DNA from: Candidatus Desantisbacteria bacterium CG1_02_49_89
GTDB taxonomy: Bacteria > Desantisbacteria > UBA1551
Assembly (NCBI GenBank): GCA_001871075.1
Contig: MNUP01000125.1
Location: 1 to 7,153, forward strand
Reading direction: 5' to 3'
Length of the DNA stretch: 7,153 bases
Both the position numbers and the translations under genes were made by a program. The notes under the pieces were generated by a model. The model was not told the DNA's origin. It saw only the letters and a program-made list of their open reading frames with translations, and ran no database searches. Position 1 is the stretch's first letter. Every line of letters starts with the position of its first letter. Below are positions 1 to 4,886 of this stretch, piece by piece.

Positions 1-728
1 AGACCAGCCACATAGACAGCATGACAGACCCCCTCCTGGACGTGGACATAAACTGCAGGGGCAACATAATCTTCCTTGAAGCATGCCGCAGGCTAAATCC
101 GTCAGTAAAAATAATTTATGCCGGAACAAGGGGCCAGTACGGGAGGGTGAAATACGTTCCCGTTGACGAAGAGCATCCCCTGAACCCGACCGACGTTTAC
201 GGCGTCAACAAGACCGCGGGCGAAAAATACCATTTCCTTTACGCCAATTCGTACGGGCTGAAGGTCTGCAGCCTGCGCGTTAACAACTCATACGGCCCCA
301 GGCACCAGATGAAGCACGGCAAATACGGCATCCTGAACTGGTTCATAAGGCTGGCTATGGAGGGCGGCATCATCAAGGTCTTCGGCGACGGCACCCAGCT
401 GAGGGATTTCAACTACGTGGACGATGTCACGTCGGCTTTCATCGCGGCAGGGGCATCGGAAAGGTCCGAAGGGAAGATCTACAACCTTGGCAGCGGCGTG
501 CCTGTCAGGTTCATAGAGCTGGTGGAGAAGATCCTTAAAACCGTTGGCTCCGGCAGGATGGAAAAGGTTCCCTGGCCCAAGGAAAGAAAAGACATAGAGG
601 CCGGGGATTACGTCGCAAGCTATGAAAAAATAGAAAAGGAGCTGGGGTGGAAGCCCGCGACAGGCCTGGACGAAGGCCTGCGCAGAACAGTGGAATACTA
701 CAGAAAATACAGGGATAAATACTGGTAA
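1..728 (+). CDS. NAD-dependent epimerase/dehydratase (extended SDR), 5'-truncated by window edge
   Basis: This is the C-terminal part of an extended short-chain dehydrogenase acting on a nucleotide sugar in the cytoplasm. The frame is open from the first complete codon (position 3), and residues before the Met at 21 (TSHIDS) already fit the family, so that Met is internal and the Rossmann GxxGxxG part lies upstream of the window. Counting from that Met, visible motifs are GTRGQYG (34-41, catalytic Thr36), the YxxxK pair Tyr60/Lys64, RVNNSYGPR (86-94), GDGTQLRDFNYVDDV (122-136, the substrate/phosphate-binding stretch) and a late GDY...ELGWKP segment. The overall pattern is closest to UDP-glucose 4-epimerase and CDP-paratose epimerase-like proteins, but the substrate cannot be read from sequence. 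The gene ends in TAA within a hairpin. No family-breaking change is visible in the part present. The SDR family call is very secure; the exact reaction is uncertain. Confidence 0.93.
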   Translation, partial: TSHIDSMTDPLLDVDINCRGNIIFLEACRRLNPSVKIIYAGTRGQYGRVKYVPVDEEHPLNPTDVYGVNKTAGEKYHFLYANSYGLKVCSLRVNNSYGPRHQMKHGKYGILNWFIRLAMEGGIIKVFGDGTQLRDFNYVDDVTSAFIAAGASERSEGKIYNLGSGVPVRFIELVEKILKTVGSGRMEKVPWPKERKDIEAGDYVASYEKIEKELGWKPATGLDEGLRRTVEYYRKYRDKYW

Positions 729-744
729 GGCAAAATGCCTTACC
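724..744 (+). other. Perfect 9-bp stem-loop spanning the epimerase stop codon
   Basis: GGTAAGGCA (724-732) is the exact reverse complement of TGCCTTACC (736-744), separated by the 3-base loop AAA. The stop codon TAA (726-728) lies in the 5' arm. An ATG at 735-737 straddles the loop and 3' arm, which argues against it being a real start. No T-run follows, so it is not a standard rho-independent terminator. It could protect the 3' end of the upstream mRNA or act as an attenuating structure; the role is inferred, the structure is seen directly. Confidence 0.7.
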
Positions 745-745
745 T

Positions 746-780
746 GATTACACAGATCAGGGTGCAGATTACACAGATTA
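746..780 (+). repeat. GATTACACAGAT direct repeat (two copies, 21-bp period)
   Basis: GATTACACAGAT occurs at 746-757 and again exactly at 767-778, with a diverged linker between. The end of the second copy, ACACAGATTA (771-780), is identical to the two tandem copies at 1627-1646 in the next spacer. The block is open in the reading frame of the downstream glycosyltransferase and would translate as ITQIRVQITQIKT, a repetitive string unlike any glycosyltransferase N-terminus, so I treat it as intergenic repeat DNA. Function unknown. Confidence 0.75.
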
Positions 781-806
781 AAACTAAAGAAGTTCAAGAT
801 GCCAAA

Positions 807-1511
807 ATGAAACCTGAATTTTCATTGGTTATCCCTTTTTATAACGAGGAGGAAAACGCGGAAAGGGTATGCCTTGAGATCGTTAACGAATTCGACAGCC
901 GCGAGCTGGACTACGAGCTTATCGCGGTCAATAACGGCTGCGCGGACAGGACCCCGGGCATCCTGCGCAGGCTTTCGGAAAAGCATTCCCGGATTAAAGT
1001 GGTGGACGTCGAAAAGAACCAGGGCTACGGTTTCGGCGTGATACAGGGTTTTCAGCACGCGCGGGGCGGTTACGTGGGTTACTCTACTGGGGACGGGCAG
1101 ATCTCCGCTTCGGATGTCTTCGGGGTTTTCAGCAGGATGAAGGAACAGGGCCTTGATTACGCCCAGGGTAAAAGGGTGCGCAAAGACACCTTCCTGCGCA
1201 GGCTCAACACAAAGGTCTTCAACTTCGTGTTCCACGCGTGTTTCCCGGCAAATGTCTATGACATAGGAAGCAATCCGAAAATAATGAAAAGGGGCATCTT
1301 CGAAAGGATCTCGCCGGTTTCCAAGGACTGGTTCATAGACGGCGAGATAATCCTGAAATCCTATCTTTTAAAAGGCAGGATGGACGAATTCCCGGTGGCT
1401 TTCAGGAAAAGGGAGAAGGGCAGGTCCCACATAAAACTTTCTTCCGTTTTTGAAATGCTGAAAAATATAGCCAGGTGGAAACTTAGAACTCTTTTCACAA
1501 AAGTAGTCTAA
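807..1511 (+). CDS. Family 2 glycosyltransferase, DPM1-like (polyprenyl-phosphate sugar synthase type)
   Basis: A 234-residue cytoplasmic GT-A fold glycosyltransferase, probably moving a sugar from a nucleotide donor to polyprenyl phosphate. The N-terminus FSLVIPFYNEEENAERV (5-21) is the classic GT2 opening. The nucleotide-binding loop reads VNNGCADRT (41-49) where most relatives have VDDGSxDxT, and the metal-site region reads STGDGQ (93-98) instead of DADLQ. NQGYGFGVIQGFQHARG (71-87), YDIGSNPKIMKR (151-162) and DWFIDGEIILKS (174-185) follow the DPM1-like layout. No C-terminal membrane helices are present, as in single-domain DPM1 enzymes. I chose ATG 807: an in-frame ATG at 735 would add 24 residues encoded by repeat DNA and starts inside a hairpin. 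No strong Shine-Dalgarno is visible before 807; only AAAGAAG about 14 bases upstream. The gene is followed by a 245-bp non-coding spacer, so it may be transcribed separately from the downstream genes. Acceptor and donor are unknown. Confidence 0.9.
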   Translation: MKPEFSLVIPFYNEEENAERVCLEIVNEFDSRELDYELIAVNNGCADRTPGILRRLSEKHSRIKVVDVEKNQGYGFGVIQGFQHARGGYVGYSTGDGQISASDVFGVFSRMKEQGLDYAQGKRVRKDTFLRRLNTKVFNFVFHACFPANVYDIGSNPKIMKRGIFERISPVSKDWFIDGEIILKSYLLKGRMDEFPVAFRKREKGRSHIKLSSVFEMLKNIARWKLRTLFTKVV

Positions 1512-1516
1512 GAAAC

Positions 1517-1540
1517 AGGTCAAGGCTCAAAGGTCAAAAC
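1517..1540 (+). repeat. AGGTCAA heptamer repeat block
   Basis: Three successive 7-bp units, AGGTCAA (1517-1523), GGCTCAA (1524-1530) and AGGTCAA (1531-1537), then AAC. The 13-mer CAAAGGTCAAAAC at 1528-1540 recurs exactly at 1574-1586 on the far side of the double hairpin. It is seen directly; function unknown. Confidence 0.7.
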
Positions 1541-1541
1541 T

Positions 1542-1574
1542 CCCGCCTCAACGGCGGGTCGCCGAAGTGGCGAC
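1542..1574 (+). repeat. Back-to-back pair of GC-rich hairpins flanked by 13-bp direct repeats
   Basis: Hairpin 1 has arms CCCGCC (1542-1547) and GGCGGG (1553-1558) with a 5-base loop. Hairpin 2 has arms GTCGCC (1558-1563) and GGCGAC (1569-1574) with the 5-base loop GAAGT. The two share base 1558. Direct copies of CAAAGGTCAAAAC lie immediately outside (1528-1540 and 1574-1586, the latter overlapping the last base of hairpin 2). No T-run follows on the + strand, so this is not a typical terminator for the glycosyltransferase upstream. The arrangement resembles a small palindromic intergenic element of the REP/MITE kind, but that identification is inference. Confidence 0.65.
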
Positions 1575-1602
1575 AAAGGTCAAAACGAAAACTTAAGATT
1601 TC

Positions 1603-1618
1603 CACGAAAGCACGAAAT
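1603..1618 (+). repeat. CACGAAA octamer repeat (two units)
   Basis: CACGAAAG (1603-1610) is followed directly by CACGAAAT (1611-1618), an 8-bp period. It is preceded by an imperfect palindrome centred on CTTAAG (1587-1602: GAAA and TTTC arms, with one A/A mismatch). Only two units, so weak alone; it counts as part of the mosaic. Confidence 0.5.
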
Positions 1619-1626
1619 AAAATTAG

Positions 1627-1656
1627 ACACAGATTAACACAGATTATCGCAGTTTA
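1627..1656 (+). repeat. ACACAGATTA decamer tandem repeat
   Basis: ACACAGATTA occurs twice in perfect tandem (1627-1636, 1637-1646), followed by a degenerate third unit TCGCAGTTTA (1647-1656). The same 10-mer is at 771-780 upstream of the DPM1-like gene, so copies in the same orientation bracket that gene. Function unknown. Confidence 0.7.
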
Positions 1657-1699
1657 AACTTTGTAAACTATATAAACTCTGTAAACTTTGTAAACTGTT
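1655..1699 (+). repeat. TAAACT nonamer tandem repeat (five units)
   Basis: TAAACT recurs at exact 9-bp steps starting at 1655, 1664, 1673, 1682 and 1691. The unit tails vary: TTG, ATA, CTG, TTG and GTT. A sixth partial unit, TAAAC, begins at 1701 with the spacing slipped to 10. The array begins within a perfect 10-bp palindrome AGTTTAAACT (1651-1660). This is the clearest periodic array in the window. It could be a protein-binding array or slippage-generated DNA; the sequence does not decide which. Confidence 0.8.
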
Positions 1700-1707
1700 T
1701 TAAACCC

Positions 1708-1735
1708 ATGACTCATGACAAATGACTAATGACTG
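1708..1735 (+). repeat. ATGAC heptamer tandem repeat (four units)
   Basis: ATGAC recurs at exact 7-bp steps at 1708, 1715, 1722 and 1729, giving units ATGACTC, ATGACAA, ATGACTA and ATGACTG. The first two units contain the palindrome CATGA-C-TCATG (1707-1717). The array ends 21 bases before the TTG start of the next gene, so it lies in or near that gene's 5' untranslated region or promoter. Confidence 0.75.
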
Positions 1736-1747
1736 TTTTTCAAGAGC

Positions 1748-1751
1748 GAGG
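1748..1751 (+). promoter_or_regulatory. Ribosome binding site supporting a TTG start
   Basis: GAGG lies five bases before the TTG at 1757. There is no in-frame ATG between the upstream in-frame TGA (1730-1732) and the conserved GT2 N-terminus, so this site decides the start of the ALG5-like gene. Confidence 0.55.
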
Positions 1752-1756
1752 TTATT

Positions 1757-2479
1757 TTGGGTTCTGTTAATCTTTCAGTGATAATCCCGGTTTACAACGA
1801 AAGCGACAGGATTTTGCCGGCTCTGGATAAAGTGGTCCCCTACCTGTCAGGAAAAGGGATCACCTGGGAGGTTATCATCGTAGATGACGGCAGCACGGAT
1901 AACACCGCGCAGCTTGTCGAAAAATACGCGGCAGGCAGCAGCGGAGTGAAACTGCTTGCGAACAGCCGCAACCGCGGCAAGGGCTGCGTCGTGCGCCAGG
2001 GCGTGCTCGCGTCAAGCGGCGAAAGGGTGCTGTTCACGGACGTGGACCTGTCCGCGCCGATAGAGGAAGCGGAAAAGCTTCTGTCCTGCCTTGATGAAGG
2101 CTATGACGTGGCGATCGGGTCCAGGGCCCTGAAAGAGTCGAACGCCAGCACAACATTTCTGAGGAAGTTCATAGGGCTGACGTTCAATTTCATAGTGCGC
2201 AAAATGCTCCTTCCCGGTATAGTGGACACGCAGTGCGGCTTCAAATGCTTTAAGGGTGACGTTGCAAGGGATCTTTTCAGCAGGCAGAAAACAGAAGGTT
2301 TCGGTTTTGACGTGGAAATACTGTGCCTCGCGGACATGGGCGGTTACAGGATGAAGCAGGTCCCCATAAACTGGTTTCAGTCGCCCTCAAGCAGGGTCAA
2401 TATATTCAGGGATTCCATACGCATGTTTTTTGAGATCCTGGAGATCCGTGGAAGGCTTAAAGATAGGAGGAAAGCATGA
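1757..2479 (+). CDS. Family 2 glycosyltransferase, ALG5-like (polyprenyl-phosphate glucosyltransferase type)
   Basis: A 240-residue GT-A glycosyltransferase close in pattern to dolichyl-phosphate beta-glucosyltransferase (ALG5), which moves a sugar from a nucleotide donor to a polyprenyl phosphate at the cytoplasmic membrane face. Motifs in order: LSVIIPVYNES (6-16), VDDGSTDNT (42-50), NRGKGCVVRQG (72-82), LFTDVDLSAPIEE (92-104, with the DxD metal site D95/D97), IGSRA (120-124), DTQCGFKCFKG (157-167) and GFGFDVEIL (181-189). The VPINW and SRVNIFRDSIRMFFEILEIR segments (202-231) are typical of the family C-terminus. It lacks the N-terminal membrane anchor of eukaryotic ALG5, as bacterial members often do. 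The TTG start follows a GAGG site by five bases. The stop overlaps the next start (ATGA), so translation is probably coupled to the SDR. It likely supplies lipid-linked sugar for the GT39-type enzyme further down. Glucose as the sugar is inferred only from family resemblance. Confidence 0.92.
   Translation: MGSVNLSVIIPVYNESDRILPALDKVVPYLSGKGITWEVIIVDDGSTDNTAQLVEKYAAGSSGVKLLANSRNRGKGCVVRQGVLASSGERVLFTDVDLSAPIEEAEKLLSCLDEGYDVAIGSRALKESNASTTFLRKFIGLTFNFIVRKMLLPGIVDTQCGFKCFKGDVARDLFSRQKTEGFGFDVEILCLADMGGYRMKQVPINWFQSPSSRVNIFRDSIRMFFEILEIRGRLKDRRKA
2465..2470 (+). promoter_or_regulatory. Strong Shine-Dalgarno AGGAGG for the SDR gene
   Basis: A perfect AGGAGG lies five bases before ATG 2476, inside the 3' end of the ALG5-like gene. 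Together with the ATGA overlap it fixes the start and suggests coupled, efficient translation. Confidence 0.8.
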
Positions 2480-3480
2480 AAGCTCGCGTTTCAAAGAATT
2501 TTTGGAGGGATAAGAACGTTCTTGTTACCGGAAGCCTCGGGTTCCTCAGTTCCTGGCTCATAATCGATCTCCTGGAAAGAGGGGCAGGCGTGACCGGGCT
2601 TAACGACGACTACAACCCCCGTTCTCTCCTGCGCCTGAAAGGGCTTGAAAAGAAAATATGCTTTATACAGGGTTCAATAACCGATTACCCGGCCGTTGAA
2701 AGGATCTTCACCCAGTATGACATTCAGGTCTGCTTCCACCTTGCCGCGCAGACCATAGAGGGCGCGTGCCGCCGTTCGCCCCTTACGGCGTTCGACACGA
2801 ACATCAAAGGCACCTGGAACATGCTTGAGGCCGCAAGGAACAGTCGCCAGAATCTGGAGTCGATCGTCATCGCGTCAAGCGACAAGGCATACGGCGAACA
2901 GAAAGAGCTTCCTTACCGCGAGGACCAGGAACTGCTGGGTCGTTTTCCCTACGACGCCTCCAAGGTGTGCGACGAAGTGATCGCGCAGTCTTATTCCCGC
3001 ACGTTCGGCCTGCCTGTGGGCATAACGCGGTGCGCGAATATTTACGGGGGCGGAGATTTCCACTGGTCCAGGATAGTGCCGGGAACGATCAGGTCCGTCC
3101 TGCGCAATGAAAACCCGGTCATACGGAGCGACGGCACCCCTGTCAGGGATTATTTGTACGCCGAGGACGCAGCGGACGCCTACATTACGCTTGCGGAAGC
3201 AGTGGCAGGCGGCAAGGCGAAAGGGGAGTCGTTCAATTTTTCCGCTGAGCACCACAAGAGCGTGCTGGAGATCGTTAAGATGATAATCGCGGTCTCGGGA
3301 AAGAAGAACATAAGACCGGATGTTCAGGGTAAGGGCAAGCCGTACCAGGAGATCGACCGCCAGATCCTTTCCGCGGCAAAGGCCGGTAAGGTCCTGGGCT
3401 GGAAGGCCGGGTATTCGCTTGAAGAAGGGCTGAAAAAAACCTTTGATTGGTACGTGAAATACGCAGCGGAGTACCTGTGA
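2476..3480 (+). CDS. Extended SDR, CDP-glucose 4,6-dehydratase-like NAD-dependent sugar dehydratase/epimerase
   Basis: A 334-residue cytoplasmic enzyme with the layout of RfbG-type CDP-glucose 4,6-dehydratases, which make 4-keto-6-deoxy sugar nucleotides using tightly bound NAD. It opens with NFWRDKNVLVTG (8-19), like the FWxGKxVLVTG start of that family. The Rossmann glycine motif reads TGSLGFLSSWL (18-28): the third glycine is replaced by Ser25. Other motifs are FHLAAQ (87-92), the active-site stretch ASSDKAYG (133-140, with Asp136-Lys137 matching the dehydratase S/T-D-K/E pattern), the YxxxK pair Tyr159/Lys163, RCANIYGGGDFHWSRIVPG (185-203) and RDYLYAEDAADAY (224-236). Length is slightly below that usual for RfbG (about 355). 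It overlaps the previous gene by four bases and the next by four, so it sits in a coupled operon. Dehydratase versus epimerase, and CDP versus another carrier, cannot be settled here; SDR membership is certain. Confidence 0.9.
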   Translation: MKARVSKNFWRDKNVLVTGSLGFLSSWLIIDLLERGAGVTGLNDDYNPRSLLRLKGLEKKICFIQGSITDYPAVERIFTQYDIQVCFHLAAQTIEGACRRSPLTAFDTNIKGTWNMLEAARNSRQNLESIVIASSDKAYGEQKELPYREDQELLGRFPYDASKVCDEVIAQSYSRTFGLPVGITRCANIYGGGDFHWSRIVPGTIRSVLRNENPVIRSDGTPVRDYLYAEDAADAYITLAEAVAGGKAKGESFNFSAEHHKSVLEIVKMIIAVSGKKNIRPDVQGKGKPYQEIDRQILSAAKAGKVLGWKAGYSLEEGLKKTFDWYVKYAAEYL

Positions 3481-4874
3481 AAATAATGCTTGTTTTCCCT
3501 CCCATACTCGGCGAAGAAAGATACGGCAAGCTGGCAGGAGCCGGCTCGTACCTGCCGCCACTTGGGCTGCTTTACCTTGCGGCCGTTGTCCGAGATAAGC
3601 ACGAAGTGAAAATAATCGACGGGGGAGTGCTGGATATCACCGTTGATGACGTGGTCGAAGAGGTCAGGCGCTGGAAACCCGGTATGGTGGGCGTTACGGC
3701 GTTTACACCCACCGTTTACCGCGCGTCCGCGATATGCAAGGCTGTAAAGGAATTTGACAAAGGCATAATCACCGTGATGGGAGGCCCGCATCCGTCCGCG
3801 CTTCCCGAAGAATCCATGAAGGACGCCAGCGTTGACGTTGTTGTGGTCGGCGAAGGCGAAAGGATCCTGAAAGAGCTGGTCGAAGCCCTTGAAAAGGGCG
3901 GCGATCTTTCGGCTGTCAGGGGAATATTATACAGGAAGGACGGCAAAGTGGTCTCAAACCCTTTGCAGGAAAGGATCCCGCAGCTTGACGAACTGCCTTT
4001 TCCGGCAAGGGACATGGTGGACATGGGGGTTTACAGGCCCTCGGTGCTGCACTACAAGAATTTTCCGGCGTTCTCAGTGATGTGCGGCAGGGGCTGCCCG
4101 CACAGGTGCACGTTCTGTTCGTGCGCGAAGGTGTTCCGCGGAAGGGTCACTATGAGGAGCCCGGAGAACGTGATCGGGGAAATAAAATTCCTCATCGATA
4201 AATACGGCGCCAGGGAGATAATGGTCTGGGACGACACATTCGGCATTTTCAAGGACTGGACCGTGAAATTCTGCGATATGATCAAGCCGCTCAATGTCAC
4301 CTGGTCCGCGTGGATGAGGGCTGACCTTGCAGACCCGGATATCCTCAAAAAGATGGCCGGAAGCGGGTGCTGGCATATTTCATACGGGGTTGAGTCAGGC
4401 AACCAGAAGGTGCTGGACACGATAAAGAAGGGATTCACGGTTGAGCAGGTCAGGAAGGCGTTCAAATGGACCCACGAAGCGGGCATGGAAGCGCGCGGCA
4501 CGTTCATCCTGGGCCTGCCCAACGAAACCTGGGACACGATGATGGACACCATCAATATAGCCATAGAAATAAAAGCGGACTACGCCCAGTTCCAGCTCCT
4601 GACCCCTTACCCGGGCACCGAGTTGTGGGACACGATAAACCAGTACGGGGAATTCACCACCAACGACCTTTCCAAATACACCATATGGTTCCCGGTATTC
4701 GTGCCCAAAGGGCTTACGAAGGAAAGGCTTGAGCAGGCGCACAAGCTTGCATACAGGAAATTCTATTTCCGCGCCGGCTACATCTGGCAGAATCTTTCGA
4801 AAATAAGGTCCTGGGACGACATAAAGCGCGATTTCATAGGGCTGAGCGCGCTTTTTAAATTCAACAGGGACTGA
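3477..4874 (+). CDS. B12-binding-domain radical SAM protein
   Basis: A 465-residue enzyme with an N-terminal cobalamin-binding-like domain and a radical SAM core. I chose GTG 3477: it gives the usual MKIMLVFPP opening, lies five bases after GGAG (3468-3471) and overlaps the previous stop as GTGA. An in-frame TTG at 3447 would add ten residues buried in the SDR gene. The B12-like domain spans about 1-140, with LPPLGLLYLAAV (26-37), GGPHPSALPEE (102-112) and VVVGEGE (122-128). The [4Fe-4S] site is CxxxCxxC, C207/C211/C214, with extra cysteines C203 and C216 close by. WDDTFG (251-256), ISYGVESGNQ (301-310) and LGLPNETWDT (345-354) are the later core motifs. B12 radical SAM enzymes typically methylate unreactive carbon or phosphorus, or remodel rings; the family does not tell the substrate. 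Placement between a sugar SDR and FkbM suggests sugar or lipid-carrier modification, as inference only. Confidence 0.94.
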   Translation: MKIMLVFPPILGEERYGKLAGAGSYLPPLGLLYLAAVVRDKHEVKIIDGGVLDITVDDVVEEVRRWKPGMVGVTAFTPTVYRASAICKAVKEFDKGIITVMGGPHPSALPEESMKDASVDVVVVGEGERILKELVEALEKGGDLSAVRGILYRKDGKVVSNPLQERIPQLDELPFPARDMVDMGVYRPSVLHYKNFPAFSVMCGRGCPHRCTFCSCAKVFRGRVTMRSPENVIGEIKFLIDKYGAREIMVWDDTFGIFKDWTVKFCDMIKPLNVTWSAWMRADLADPDILKKMAGSGCWHISYGVESGNQKVLDTIKKGFTVEQVRKAFKWTHEAGMEARGTFILGLPNETWDTMMDTINIAIEIKADYAQFQLLTPYPGTELWDTINQYGEFTTNDLSKYTIWFPVFVPKGLTKERLEQAHKLAYRKFYFRAGYIWQNLSKIRSWDDIKRDFIGLSALFKFNRD

Positions 4875-4886
4875 GGGAAATAAAAA

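Larger units (their letters stand above)
1512..1756. other. 245-bp non-coding spacer, mosaic of short-period repeats
   Basis: No credible gene lies here: the reading frames are short and interrupted. The DNA is mostly AT-rich and consists of adjacent blocks, each with its own short period: AGGTCAA-type (about 7 bp), a GC-rich double hairpin, CACGAAA (8 bp), ACACAGATTA (10 bp), TAAACTnTG (9 bp) and ATGACnn (7 bp). Individual blocks are listed separately. The spacer separates the DPM1-like gene from the downstream gene train, so it should also hold that train's promoter, but I could not identify convincing -35/-10 boxes against the repetitive background. Confidence 0.85.

Noticed and set aside
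288-797. Long minus-strand open frame over the epimerase
   Set aside because: It is antisense to well-conserved SDR motifs, has no recognisable domain, and its composition mirrors the codon bias of the + strand gene.
1542-1574. Rho-independent terminator for the DPM1-like gene
   Set aside because: The hairpins are GC-rich but followed by AAAGGTCAAAAC, with no T-run on the + strand.
1642-1720. Sigma-70-type promoter (GATTAT, TATAAA or TTGTAA as boxes)
   Set aside because: TAAACT and GATTA repeats produce many weak matches, and no pair with good boxes and 16-18 bp spacing stood out.
1603-1735. CRISPR-like array
   Set aside because: Units are only 7-10 bp, contiguous and without unique spacers, so this is tandem repeat DNA and not CRISPR.
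3447-3476. TTG start ten codons upstream for the radical SAM gene
   Set aside because: GTG 3477 has a well-spaced GGAG, a GTGA overlap and the usual family N-terminus; the extra ten residues look unrelated.
2875-3791. Overlapping minus-strand open frames across the SDR and radical SAM genes
   Set aside because: They run opposite to clear motif-bearing genes in two different frames and show no family-like sequence.
4052-4742. Minus-strand open frames over the radical SAM core
   Set aside because: They are antisense shadows of the conserved CxxxCxxC enzyme and have no supporting motifs.
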